A stretch of DNA of 64,000 bases. Origin: Priapulus caudatus (taxonomy: Eukaryota; Priapulida; Priapulimorpha; Priapulimorphida; Priapulidae). A program made the translations under genes and the position numbers. The notes under the pieces are model-generated. The model searched no databases. It was not told the DNA's origin and saw only the letters and a list, made by a program, of their open reading frames with translations. Each line of letters opens with the position of its first letter. Position 1 is the stretch's first letter. Positions 1-13,618 of the stretch are shown here, piece after piece. The DNA is taken from NCBI RefSeq assembly GCF_000485595.1, contig NW_014577229.1:77711-141710 (forward strand). Reading direction: 5' to 3'.

Positions 1-545
1 TTTCGTTTAGTCATTCATTCATTCATTTATTTATTCATTCATTCATTAATTCTTTCATCCATTCATTCATTCATTCATTCATTCATTTATTTATTCATTC
101 ATTCATTAATTCTTTCATCCATTCATTCATTCATTCATTCATTCATTCATTTATTTATTCATTCATTCATTAATTCTTTCATCCATTCATTCATTCATTC
201 ATTCATTCATTCATTTATTTATTCATTCATTCATTAATTCTTTCATTCATTCATTCATTCATTCATTCATTCATTCATTTATTTATTCATTCATTCATTC
301 ATGCATGCATACATACATTCATTCATTCATGCATTTCTTCCTTCATTCATTCATTCGTTCATTCACCCATTCACTCATACAGTGACGTACTCTCTCGTTC
401 TCTCGCTCACTTATTCGTTTGTTCGTTCGTTCATTTACTCGTTCGTTGGTTCGTGCGTGCGTGCGTGCGTGCGTGCGTTCGTTCGTTCGTTCGTTTGTTC
501 GTTTATTTATTTATTCATTCATTCATACGCGCCAGGCGCGACACA
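1..545. repeat. ATTC/TTCA tetranucleotide satellite with higher-order period
   Basis: Almost pure ATTC repeat with embedded TTTA and TAATTC variants. The variant block recurs about every 60-64 bases over the first 240 bases, so the array has a higher-order period above the 4-base one. From about 400 it degenerates into TTCG/TGCG repeats. Open frames here are only repetitive Phe/Ile/His/Ser translations and are not genes. Confidence 0.95.
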
Positions 546-1390
546 TTTTCTCACGCACCCATGATATTATACTGTTAAAGGGCGTTCAGTTTCACGTCAA
601 CACGAATCCTCTAGTGAAATCAAATGTTGCGTATGCATACATTCATAATTTAATACGGCAGCATACGAATAATTAAAATTTAATAATTCAGCAACGTTAA
701 TAATTTTAGTAGGCGTTTAAGCGGAAGCAAAAATGGCAGAAACGCGGAAACAAACTGTATTCTCAGAATCTAAAAATATGCGCCTGAACGTATTGCCGGT
801 TTCGATTGCATAAACTGAAATTACATTTACATATTCAAACACTTCACCAGCCTCATATGTCATAGGTTCTGCTTTCACCGTGCAATCCTGTATGGCTCTG
901 ATCTATTGCCCGATTTTGGCCCGTCCGTGGCAGTAAATATCGAAGGCTTGTTATTACTCGTGTTTTTAATTTTATTTTCCCACGATAAAGAGCAATAATC
1001 CCATAATTCCAGTAAACTGTTTAGTTAATCACACCTTTGGTTATTAATCTCTTTAGCTGTCAGTACCCCGCATTAATATACACAGAGACATTTGTCTAAT
1101 GTCCGCGATTATAACATTTTAATAATAACAAATGACTCTAATAACGCACGAATAATATTGACTAATGCCCGATACACTGTCACAATATATCGATTCGGGC
1201 TTTTTCAGGGCTTTCACATTCCCTTGCTGATGTATTTTCGCTATTTTAATTAGTGACGCGTTTATTAAAGATCAGAGTAAACAGAATTAAACTTGTATTA
1301 GTCATAATGATATCGTTTTTATCGCAGAAGAAAAAGTCAGATCGACAGTGAAATTACCTTGCACGGTGCCACACTAACTTCGGTTCTTTT
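546..1390. other. AT-rich non-coding stretch upstream of the giant receptor gene
   Basis: No coding signal, RNA gene or repeat was recognised. A polypyrimidine tract ending in AG at 1394 (sequence ttcttttccag) could be the acceptor for a 5'-UTR/first coding exon, which would place the promoter and an upstream non-coding exon in this stretch. That is inference only. Confidence 0.4.
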
Positions 1391-1481
1391 CCAGATTTCG
1401 AATGGAGACCGAATCTTCTGCCAGCAACTATGAAAAGTCGAATTGGTAAACACATCGCATCGGTGCACAAATAGGGTCATA

Positions 1482-1596
1482 ATGGTCACATTTTCTGGAA
1501 AACACTGCAAGAGAACTCGAGGCGTGGTATGGCGGGTCCTAACCGTGATACTGGTTTCGGCCGTCCTGCCGGTTAAAGGATCAACGTCGGAAACAG
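1482..1596 (+). CDS. Exon 1: signal peptide of the giant receptor
   Basis: The ATG at 1482 opens 38 codons ending at a GT donor (aaacag|gtaggc), phase 1. The peptide has a basic n-region (KHCKRTR) and a hydrophobic core ([13 protein letters not shown]). A plausible signal-peptidase site follows VKG. The next exon (5668) enters in phase 1, so the reading continues cleanly into the first fibrinogen-like module. No upstream in-frame ATG with better context was seen. Confidence 0.75.
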
Positions 1597-4500
1597 GTAG
1601 GCTGTTCTATTGTGATGATTAGATAGAACGAACGTAATGCTAATCTATGCATACATTACTCGCGAGTTCCCGCGTAGGTGGGTGGAGTGGGTGTATACTG
1701 TGATAATACTCGTAATTAGCATGTGAGTATCACCACAGGCACTTGGAGCATTTCAATAAAATATAATGCTAAATAAATACGAAATCTATTTACTACCAAA
1801 GTCTTAATATTTCTATACTCTCTTTCGCCTATTATTGCCGACAATATCTTGCAAATGCCGTCCAAATGCTCATCTGCAACAAACGCTGGCTGCCGCTGCA
1901 CACTGACACATAAATATATAGTCATATATAAACATATATAGAGATATAACTATATATTTATGTGTCAGTGTGCAGCGGCAGCTATGGCGGCAGCCAGCGT
2001 TTGTTGCTGATGAGCATTTGGACGGCATTTGCAGGATATTGTCGGCAATAATAGGTGAAAGAGAGTATAGAAACATTAAGACTTTGGTAGTAAATAGATT
2101 TCGAATTATTTAGCATTATATTTTATTAAAACGCTCCAAGTGCCTGTGAGTATCACGCACGTTAGTATGTTTTTAACCCATTTGAACCAGCCGAAACTGC
2201 ATACACCGAGTTAGACATTTTACGGCTCGCGTAAGTGCACCGCAAATTAAGCCCATTCGCCGTCTGTAAACATTATGCTTTAGTGTGAGGCACGTTCCTA
2301 AACATGCATTTCAACGGGAGAATCTTTCACGCAGTGTTTGCATAATACGTGTGAAGCAACAATACGTACAAGAGCAGCCACGCTGCCCTATTCAAACAAA
2401 CAAAAATCGATTTCGCCTTGATATAGATGGCGCTGCGCTAATTATTAGGTTCGGGTCCGCTACGTACATTTGATTCCAACGTCTCTATTATTTAGGTTCA
2501 TTCATCACCACTATTACCAGTGCAAATGCAGCTGTTCGCTAGCTATGAATGGGTAGCGGCATAGTCCGATGGGGCCTATGGTACCAGTATCATCAATCAC
2601 AAAACGGAACTGTTACATTCACTTAGTTGACCAAATACCACAATGATTGCTCCTTGCTCTTGGCATATAGACATCTCACAATCATATCACCTTGGTCTTT
2701 AAGCATAAGCACGTGTCGGCAGCTACAGCGCCAACATTTTCTTTCACATTTTCTCGCCAACTGCCGTGCCTGTTCACAAGCATTGTCGGTGGGAACGGCA
2801 TGGTGGTGATCGACAGCTTTGTAATATATTTAACGACAACCTGATTACCAGTTATGGCCCAGTCACACATACACGACGCACGGCCCGCGCACTGAAAAAT
2901 CAGCTATTTTGGCCAGTGCGTTGTCGTTCGCTGGGTGTGCGTCAGCATTCGTTACTCGTTCGTCGAGCGCGCTGGACCAACGCTATGCATTCGTTGTCAT
3001 TCGCTCGTGCGCGGCGTGTGCGTCGGGATTTTTGAGCATGTTCAAAATTGTGCGCAGAGCTCGCCGCATAAAGGTACACGCCAGAAGGACGCCAGACACG
3101 CGCTGAGCGCGCTGGACCAACGCCAGACCCACGCGGAGCACACGATGGGTATTCGTTGTATGTTCGTCGGCTGAGGTGTAGCGAACACCTAGCGAACACC
3201 TAGCGCACACCTAGCGTGCTTCTAACGCATGTACAGCGAACATGCAGCGAATATGGGCGTGCTGAACGAGTGCTGAACGAGTCTGTAGCGCACCCAGCGT
3301 TCTTCTAGCGTGTTCCTAGCGTGTACGCAGCGTATAGCCATGGGGTATATAAACGGGTCCCGCTCCACCTCCTCATCATCACTTCTCCTCCGACCCTCAT
3401 GGGTGATGACAGAGATTCCTGCTGATCGTGTCTAGAAGAACCACCCAAAAGATGGATTGATCCCGACAAAGGTGCGACTACAATACGAAATCGCGGTTCT
3501 CCAACATCTCAGCAGAACCTCATGGAACTTGGCACTTCACAAGCTCCGATGTCAATCAGGAGAAGGAGAAGAGAAGAGGTCAAGGAGGTTCTGGGCGAAC
3601 CGTGAAATCGTAGCGACGTACAGTTTGCCTGTGATGACCAGCTACTTGTTGAACTCCGCTAACAAAGACCGGCAGCCTTCAAGAACTTCATGCGGATGCC
3701 CGATGTTCCACGAGCTGCTAACCAGAGTGGGTCCAAGGATCACCAAGCAGAATACAACCTACAGAGAGGCCCTCAACCCTGGCCTGAAGCTTGCCCTCAC
3801 TCTGCGGCATCTTGCATCTGGGACCAAATATCACTCAATGTCCTATGGGTGGAGGGTGCCTCAAAACACCATATCCCTGCTCATCCCAGAAGTGACCTGT
3901 GTGCTGACTGTGCGTTGGCTGTGCGTTGGCTGTACGCTGGCTGTGCGTTGAATGTGCGGTGCATGCGCGGTGCACGCGCGGACCATTCGTTCCGTACGCT
4001 AGCAACACGCTGTGCATTCGTTGGATTTTTTAACATGTGCGCCCTGTATACGCGCAGCGCGCTAGCAACACGCTGTGCATTCGTTGGATTTTTTAACATG
4101 TGCGCCCTGTATACGCTCTGTATGCGCTCTGTATACGCGCAGCGCGCTAGCAACACGCTGTGCATTCGTTGTCAACTCGCTAGCTTCTCCCAAATCCTGA
4201 TAAAAGTTGGGCGCACAACGACGCACTGATCTATTTTCCATTTTTTGATTAATTTTCAGTGCGCGGGCCGTACGTCGTGTATGTGTGACTGGGGCATTAG
4301 TGTCGTAACAGTTTTCTAGCTATTAATTAATAGTTTTCAGTTAAGTCCCGGTAACTAAGTAATAATATCGATAAATTAATTACCGAATCGTTTTCAACAC
4401 TTTATTTTTTCATATAAAAGGTTACGTAAAAATATTGACATTCGGAATAAACGAATTGTAGGTTATGATTCATTAATCCAGTCATTTATTTGTCACATGT

Positions 4501-7500
4501 CAAGGAAACGACACTTGATAAAAATATCCCGTATTTATCAACGTATTAATTCAGGCAAAGGTTGGTTGTTTAAATATACATTTACAGCAAATAGAAGTCA
4601 CGGCCAATCTAAGCCTTGTGTAAACACCGAATTTTTTATTGTCATGCAACCTCACCGGCGTCCTTCGATTCGTACTGCATATATCATCTGCTCGTACGTT
4701 AACATTAAGCGCAGGCGTCCTGGATTGTATAGTTTACATGCCAACATGTAAAGGCCAAACCAGGATTAGCGTCTTACCTCTGTCAATTCGGGGTTACCAC
4801 AGGGCAATATATGATCAGTTATTTGACAAATACCAGGCTAGCACCAACAATATGCTACAAATGGATATTGATATAAACCGAATGAACCGTCAGGCAACAT
4901 GACAGGGCCTGTAAAGCTGTGCATATGACGTCAGCTACTGTATCGGCAGCAAACTAAAGCTACTATATCCAGCTAAAACACACCGACCTAATCATATCGT
5001 TTAACGTTCATTTTAAAGTTAACGTGTTCTCTCTCGTTATTTCCTCTAATTAACTTAATTAATGGACGCTCGTTAGTTGTTGTTCAGCGCAACAGTCTAA
5101 TCAATTAAAAATCAACCTACTTATTTCAAGCAAATGGCTGTAGATCCACGTATTTTGAGCTCTCGCCTCGTTTCTGCATGAAGGCGATTACAAAATGCAT
5201 TGCAGATGTAACACGGACCGCTAGGAATCATGTATCATTAAATATATATTGTCCGTGACAAAACGAGCGTCATCATTTATCAAATTACGGCATTTTGTCT
5301 TTTATAATGTACGCGCCCCGGAGAATCATCATGATTGAAATGCTCATTTAATCGTCATTTCGCTGAATTTCGCTCGCTATGAAAGCCGGTTTAACCGCTG
5401 TCTAATGATACTCATATTACCAGGGGTAAATGCATTAGATTCTGGACTCCTGATGTTATCATTAGTTATATTCATTGCTTGTTACAATGCATTGCTTAGG
5501 AGAAATTCAGCTCCGAACACACAACTAGCTAAAGGAAACTTCAAGTTACGCACCTAATAAACTTTGCATTCTGGGTGATTTGTAACGTATTGTATATCGT
5601 CTGCGTAGGACATCCTGGAATAGTTGAGCTGTCTAATTCTTCGATTGTTATGTGTTGCACAAATCAGAAACCCGCAAAACGTGTACGGACCTGTACGTAA
5701 ATTATGGGATAACGTCGGGAACGTACAACATCGACCCCGATGGCGATGGCCCCCTGCAACCATTTCCGGTATACTGTGAAATCGGAGACAATGCGAGAAA
5801 CGTAACAACGGTGATTCATCATAATTCAGAAGAAAGGACCCGCGTGAAGGATTTTGAGTTGCCAGGTACTCACTTCACCATCCACGAAAATTATTATAAA
5901 TAAGAAAAGTCGCTGTTTTTGCCTGTTAGCGAACTGTTACACACATCCGATCAGCCTTTTAAGAAATTTCATTGTAGTAATATGTAAATCGGTTCGGATT
6001 TCAGCACGGCAGTGCATGCAAGAGCAACGTGCAGATATTTTTTTACGTCACTGTAACAAGGGCAATGTTACTAACGTTACACGCGTATTATTACTCGTCT
6101 GCGTTTATTTCGAATTCAGCCAGTAATCTTTATTCTCGTCGTATCTTCGTACCCTCTCAAATTTTATCTACGCGCGTGTACGCATAGGAATATACGCGCT
6201 GGATATCATCTACGAACAAGCCAGTATTGACCAGGTAGTCGCCCTGATTGACGCGAGCACGACATGCGGTCAATACATCAAGTGGGAATGCAAGGTATGG
6301 CCAGCTATCTTCCTCAATAACACGCACGTCACCAAATAGACCGCGCTCGATATGGCATTGCATGTGCGTGTGCGTGTGCATAACCGTGTGCGTGTGTGTG
6401 CATGCGTGCGTGTATGTGCGCGTGCGTGCGCATGCAATTCTGGCTTGTAAGGAGTATGCGTGCGTGTGTCGAGCATGTTTGTGTCTGCGCGCGCGTACGT
6501 GAGCAGTATTTCTGCTGCTTAGTAAATCACACAGGATGTATGTAATTGGCCGTTTCCATTAGAACGGCCAGATTAATTCAAATTGCACAAGTGCTCAAAT
6601 ATAGGTTTATTAATTATTAATTTACACTAAGCTAATGCATTATACCTTAATGCAGCTATAAACACAGCGATGGAATGGTAATTGCACGCAATGTGTCATT
6701 ACTGAAATGTGCATATGAGTGCAAATATAACCCCTTTCCGTTGACAGTTTATAGATGTGACGGAATTTGCCAATAAAATATTTTATTTTTTTTTGACAAA
6801 TGATTCGTGTCGAATGAATCGTACTAAATGTAGCATCACATTAACAGGCACGCTATGTTACGAAAGCGAACTGTAAACTTTATAGGTAAAACCTTAAGCC
6901 CGCCGCACACGCTGTGTTTTGTGCTGCGCCATCGGCCACGCGTGGCTGATGGCGCAGCACAAAACACAGCGTGTGCGCATGCAAACGCATCGATTTCTTG
7001 CGTGTGGAAAATATCACACGTAGTACGAAAGCCCAGAAGGCTCATTCGAAATGCGAGATGCAAAATGCGAGATGCGAAATGCGAAATGCGAAATGCGAGA
7101 TGCGAAATGCGAAATGCGAGATGCAAAATGCGAGATGCGAAATGCGAAATGCGAAATGCGAGATGCGAAATGCGAAATCCGAAATGCGAGATGTGAAATG
7201 TAAACTGGGACTTTATGTACAGCGAATCAGCACTTAGCTTTCATCATGTTTACAAGGTGACCAATGAAATACCGTTTGACATTCAATGCTTGGGTTCTCG
7301 AAGCAAATAAGGGACGTTCAAGTGGCGTTCAAGTTGGTAAACAAACTACGTCATTTTGGCGCATGCGCAGTTTCTGGTTGACATGTATATATATAAAGTT
7401 GTTCAGCCGAATTAGTTCGTACTCGCATAACTAGAGAACTCCGCAGCCTAGAGGAAAACTAAATGTATTTTCAGAATAAGCACGTCTGGAAGGTGTTTAA

Positions 7501-10500
7501 ATAAAAATTTTAATTTTAAATAGTAAAAAAGTTAAAATGGATAAAAATTCTATTCATCAATAGATGGCGGTGCGTTCAGATTAACATCACGCACGTGTGA
7601 ATTCATGGTTTATACCACTGATCTCTATTATACTAACTAGTTAGTATAAACTAGACTACTAACTAGTTAGTATAATAGAGATCAGTGGTGTATACCCTTA
7701 ACGGCGCAGTGGCCTAATCGCTAGAACATCCGTACCTACCTCTTTAGTATGTATTATTTTTAATTTATTAATTTATTAAATTTATTAATTAATTTATTAA
7801 GTTAGTATAATAGAGATCAGTGGTTCTGACGCACTTGCGGGCATCTAATTATGCCTATTGCTAGAGGTGAGGCGCGTGAATGAATAAAACATGAATGTGG
7901 GATTAGCGACTACAAAGGATTGCTTCCCAAACGGCAACCTTTATATAGTTAGTATCAAGAGTGCATAATAGAGATCTATTATGGACTCTTGTTAGTATGT
8001 TATCCTTAATAAATACCCGGCCCGTTGTCACGATTTCCATCATTCCAGCATCACGCGGCTAGAATGAATCAAGATAACGTACATCGACAGACCTATACTA
8101 TCGCGTTGTATTAAAATATCATCAGATGTAATGCTTACCCTGTATGACAAACGTAGCGAAAACTTATATTAGTAAATACTCGATGTGTACACAATAATGT
8201 TATAGCGTGAGACTGACAGCAGTTACTAAAGCATTTATAAATCTAATATCATGGAGTTTATTTATTTATGTAGTTTACGTCTAATATAGTCATTCGCGAA
8301 ATTGGTCATGTGAATTGGTTCTTATATCGTTTATTTAATGGTGCGGAATGGTCCACACCTGTTGATATCGCACGGAAATCGCATCAATATATCGATCGTT
8401 TGTTTGCGTTACTTTACAGATTACTTTCCCCTACGAAAAACTTTAAGGGGATGTGTAAAATTGTGCAATATTGCAATATAAGAATTACTTAACTTAAAGT
8501 AGGCCTAGTACATGATAAAAATGCTGATACTATAATTAGGAATGGGAAATTAATTATTAATAAGTAAAAATAGTGATTAAGTGTCGAATGGTACGTAGGT
8601 GTGTGCGGTACGCATGTCATTCGTGCTTATTGCGGCCACGTAAAGAACATTTCTATCGCTCATCACACACGACAGGGAACGATGTTCGGCTTCTGGTTTG
8701 ACGAAACCGACTCGTGGTGGGTCGGTAGAAACAACATCTCACAGCTGTACTGGGGAGGAGCCGCACCAGGAAGTCGGGCATGCGGCTGCCACCCGCACTG
8801 CGAGCCTACCTCGCGCAACACCACGTGCAACTGCGACGCCAACGACGCCATGCGGTGGTTGTACGACGACGGAGTGCTTCTGAACAAAGACAGCCTGCCC
8901 GTGACGCAGCTGCGATTCGGCGACACGGGGCAGACGAACGAGGAGGGATATCACACGCTTGGGGAGCTTAGATGTCAGACCCTGACACACCAGGGTGCGC
9001 AAGTCTTTTACCGGTTGTCTGATTCGATTCTCTGGTGCCATAATGTCGTTAGTAGAACGTGTATGTAAGAAGGCGTTTTGATCATGCGGGGACCATGTCA
9101 GTTTAGTACTATTAATAACTAAGGGATTCATTCGTATTGTATGATGATAACCTTCGTTTTATAATACAATTTTAAGAGTTTTAACAAGATTCTAGTGGGA
9201 TAATGACAATGATTTTCTGATCACGCGTTAAGAGTTAGTTTTATTTATATTTTCGTGTCATGCTTACAATTCGTTAGCCCCATATTCAACATAACGGTGC
9301 ATATTATTAGATAACATTGGTGATTACGGAACTGATAATAATAAACGAATAAATTGGTGAGCAAATTCAATTCCCTTTCGTGAATCGGATTCATGCATTT
9401 GCTGCGTATTCACGCTTGCTACGATTGCTATTCTCACATGATTTCAGAGGTGGCAATGGGTGGCACTCACGTCGCGCCGGCAACCTTCACTTCTCCCTGG
9501 TTTCCACTAAGATATCCGTCGCCGTGGAGCAAGTACACCTGGTCGATTTACATACCGCGGGGCATGATAGTAGAATTGATTTTCCCCGTCTACAATATGG
9601 TATACTGGGGTTCCTACGCAGGACTGCGTGGTTGTGATAACGTTGTTACGCTCGTCTATGTATCCGTCGAGCGTCCAAACGTCACACACTTCATGGCCAA
9701 GAGAGCGGTCAACCCACCGTACTTTGTATCGGACGGATCAGAAGTTAGGATGAACGTCACTATGACAACGTGCGCGTTGCCTAGCGAACCGAAGCAGAAT
9801 GGATTCGAGGCGGTGCTGCGGGAAATCGGTAAGCGTCTTAAGAAGTCGCGATTAGAATGCGGGTCTCGTTAATGCAGCTAATGTAAATGGAAATTACGCG
9901 AGGGGTCACCAAAACTATGCTTATATATCACTCGTTTCTCATTCATCGTCGTTTTCTCAAGGAATATCGCAAGGAAATTAATTGTGTTTAATTCCCCTGC
10001 ACTAAAATAGTAGTCCTGATGAGCAACTTTAGTTTTCACTTTGGCAATTATCTATTGCTCTATGGATGTGCAGCATTTATCATATTACAGCATTTTTGCA
10101 AAGAACCATTTGTTCTAAATCCTTTCCTTACAGAATGCCCGGCATGTACATTAAATCCGCATCCGACGCAAGTGGTGAAGTGCAAGACCAGATGTGGTAC
10201 CATCGTCTCCTATAAGTATCCTTACCCGGAGCACGTAGAGATCACGACCATCTACAACCAGTCGTTTTCGATAAAGGTTTCCGAGGGTAAAGCGATCACG
10301 CTGACGTTCAACGACTTCGACGTGAAAAGCTCCAGCGAAAACATTTGCGCAATCTCTGAAGGCGTTCTCTATATCTACGAGGCAAAATATGCCGACGCGG
10401 ACAAACTGATTGGAGTCTTCTGCAACTACAACAAACCGGGAGTGATTCGATCGACAGGAAATCACCTCTACCTCTACTACTCTGTGAAGCTGAAGCTGGT

Positions 10501-13500
10501 AGGAACGGGTCAAGGCTTTCACCTGACGTACCACGAAGTGGAAAAGTCGGATGTCAATATAGATGGTGGGTGTGGCTATTTCATTTGTTATACGATATTT
10601 GTGTTACGCTTGTATAAGGTGAGGGGTGTGTTCGGATGAGTGACGACCCATATATAGCTTCGCTGGTTTTATGCCCACATTACTGTAAACGCGGGAATGC
10701 TATATATAGTAGATTAATTTTCATCAATAAGTGTTAAAATACTGTCTGGATATTCCATTAGCTGATCGCGCGACATGACATGGTTGAAGCAACTGGTGAC
10801 GGGTTACCTTTTTGATCTAACTTGACACTTCTGCGAATCACACTAGCACATGGTCACGTGTCATTGATGCGTAATGTATTAGAGGCTCAGCGGCAGTGAC
10901 GTCAGCAAATCCGGCCTGACTAGCTGTCAGTAAATGTGTGAAGCACGTCTGAATGACGCGTATTCGTTATGATCATTTGCATATTTTGTCATCCCTGGCA
11001 ACCTAAACAACACCCGGATAGCTCAACCCGCCCTCACTCGTCACAATATACGTGCGCGTGCGCGCGTGCGTGCACTCGTACGTACGTGCGCGCGTGTAAG
11101 TGTGCTTGCCGGTATGCGCGCGTGTGTGTTTACTTATTTGTTAACGCACGCGTGCATGTATATACGCCATACAGCTTTTCTTCCATTTCTAGATGGATTC
11201 ACGGAGAATGTGGCTAGGGGAAAACCAGCAAAGCAGAGTAGTACTATCGACTCGCAAACGGCAGATCTAGCTGTGAACGGCAAATCATTTGCCCTGTATG
11301 GCGACATGACGTGCACGAACACGCGCATGGAGTCGGAACCATGGTGGCGAGTCGACCTGCAACAGTCCCACCTCATATATGGCGTAGAAATAGAAACTCC
11401 CTGGACAGATAAGGTATATAATAATAATGATGATAATAATAATAATAATAATAATAATTATGGTGGCGAGTCGACCTGCAACAGTCCCACCTCATATATG
11501 GCGTAGAAATAGAAACTCCGTGGACAGATAAGGTATATAATAATAATGATGATATTAATAGATCTATTATTATTCACTCGTTGTGGGATGTTATATGGGA
11601 GCCACAGGCGGTTACAGTTACATGCTAAGCTACAAGGTAGATATCTATGCTGGAGTTAATTGTCTCCCACTCAAATAGACCAGGTGTTTCTACAGTACTA
11701 GTAGTTGAAATGTAGGCACATATCATTTACATATAAATCTATAAATCTCTTCCTCTCCCCACTCTCTTTTTCCTCACCACACTCTCTCTCCTCCCTCTCT
11801 CTCTCTCCCTCCATCCTTCCTTCATCTCTCCCTCTCTCCTCTCTCTCTCTCTCTCCTCCCTCTCTCNNNNNNNNNNTATTATTATTTGATATTGTTGCTA
11901 TTGTTGTAGTATTTACTTAGATTAATATGGGAGCTTATTCTTATACAGATAAGACAATGCTGAACCAATAATTGAGTATCTATTAAATAAATAATTATTC
12001 CTTGTATATTGTCATTCCGATTCAACGTCAAACAAAAATCGTCGAGACCTCAGAATGAAATAGCGGTATTGTTAACTGTTTAGGTTAAGAAGCAGATTGG
12101 CTGGCCAGCTGGTGAATACGCGCTGCCGATGGCCCGCTCTGGATGTCCCGCCTCAAGCGCGTTCGCGTGGAAAACAGGATACCGCTTCCAAAGTCTCATC
12201 TACAAAGCTAGTTACGACGGCAAGATAAAAGACTGGTCGCCCGACATCAAGCTGCAAGGTCCGCTAGGACTTGGCGGTCTTCGACACAGCTTTTGCGTCA
12301 AGATGAACAAGGCGGTGGGCCGCGAGTGGCCTGCCGGAGAATACTGCATCTACCAGATCGGAGAGGCGTGTCCTGTCGGCTTCCGAAGCGGCTCCATGCA
12401 GATGATCGACAGACGAGTAGACAATCGCAACGACGTCGGCGGTCACGTCCCGACGGGAAAATACGACGAGAACACGCAGTTTCGCTTCTGCTGCCGCAGC
12501 GACGGCATCGTGCACGTGGCCATTGAGCTGCCGACGGCTCGGCCGTTCTATCTGTTTCGTCACGGCAAGGAATGTCAGATCGTGCGCGACATGATCTCTA
12601 TCAAGCACTTCGTGCGCATCGCCGAAGACAAGCTGAATAGGACGGACGAGTACCTGCGAGCGCTTCTCAAGGAGCCGCATCCATCCGTCGATCTGAAAAC
12701 GTTCGAAGGCGACCTTTTGATACACTACTGCTACTACGAGATCCGTGAGTACCTACGCGAGTATTACTAGGCGACAGCGGCGGAGCGTGTGACGGTAAAA
12801 CGCGGTGATTATGTCTGTTCGGTGCTTGTTTGTTCTTGTCGTAATGACGTTGGTTAAGTTGCTTGGAGTTTTGAAAAGCTCGTATAGATCACACGGCTTA
12901 CGAAGCTTTCATGATCGTTTCAAGTGCGATTACTATGTCCACTCTGCTGTCGTTATTAATTGTAGACCAGAAGTTGCTGGGCTTTCGCGTGTTAGTGGAT
13001 GGAAACGGACTCGTCGATCAGCGGTCGCCGGATTACTACGACAACGGATTGCCGTATTTCAAAGAGGGGAAGTTCACGCAGAGCTACACCTGTTTTGAGT
13101 ACCATGTGACGCAGCCGCTCTTCCAGACTCTGAGACGTAATTGCACGCAGCCGCTTATTGGACAGTTTGTCACTATTTATATCTATGGTAGAGACGACCT
13201 GCTAAAACTCTGCGACGTCAAAGTGTATGGAAAACGTAAGTGTGATAAAAAAAACGCATTTGTTGTCCATTTGGAGCGCAAACGCTCTGCTTATTTATAT
13301 AGCTTATTTATATAGTACTTATAATTATTTACTGCATACATGCATGGAGTAAATGATGTGAACGTAATTTATATTTGTCCTCGATTCCTCTTGCGTTTGC
13401 ATCTTTATCTTCGGCTGAAATATAGAATCATGCGTGTAGTCATCCTCACAGATTAGATATAGTATAGGATTTTTTGAAAGGCAGATGGTCAGTCATGCTT

Positions 13501-13568
13501 ATTGTTGCTGGAATGTGAAACAAGTACAGCCAAAGAAGTTAAGCAACATCATTAGTCTGCTGATACTT

Positions 13569-13618
<50 letters not shown>

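Noticed and set aside
301-676. Two overlapping frames with Ser/Phe/Ile-rich translation
   Set aside because: They are translations of the ATTC/TTCG repeat and have no domain or splice support.
2909-3210. Several overlapping Ala/Arg/Ser-rich frames on both strands
   Set aside because: They arise from AGCG-type tandem repeats inside the PIF/Harbinger element.
7699-7741. tRNA-like head of a SINE (GGCGCAGTGGCCTAATCGC)
   Set aside because: An A-box-like segment is visible, but there is no clear B-box or tail. Too weak to annotate.
10151-10534. Minus-strand frame of 127 codons opposite CUB 2
   Set aside because: It is antisense to a clear CUB exon and has no recognisable motif. The same holds for the long antisense frames at 12264-12725, 22870-23355 and 42111-42476.
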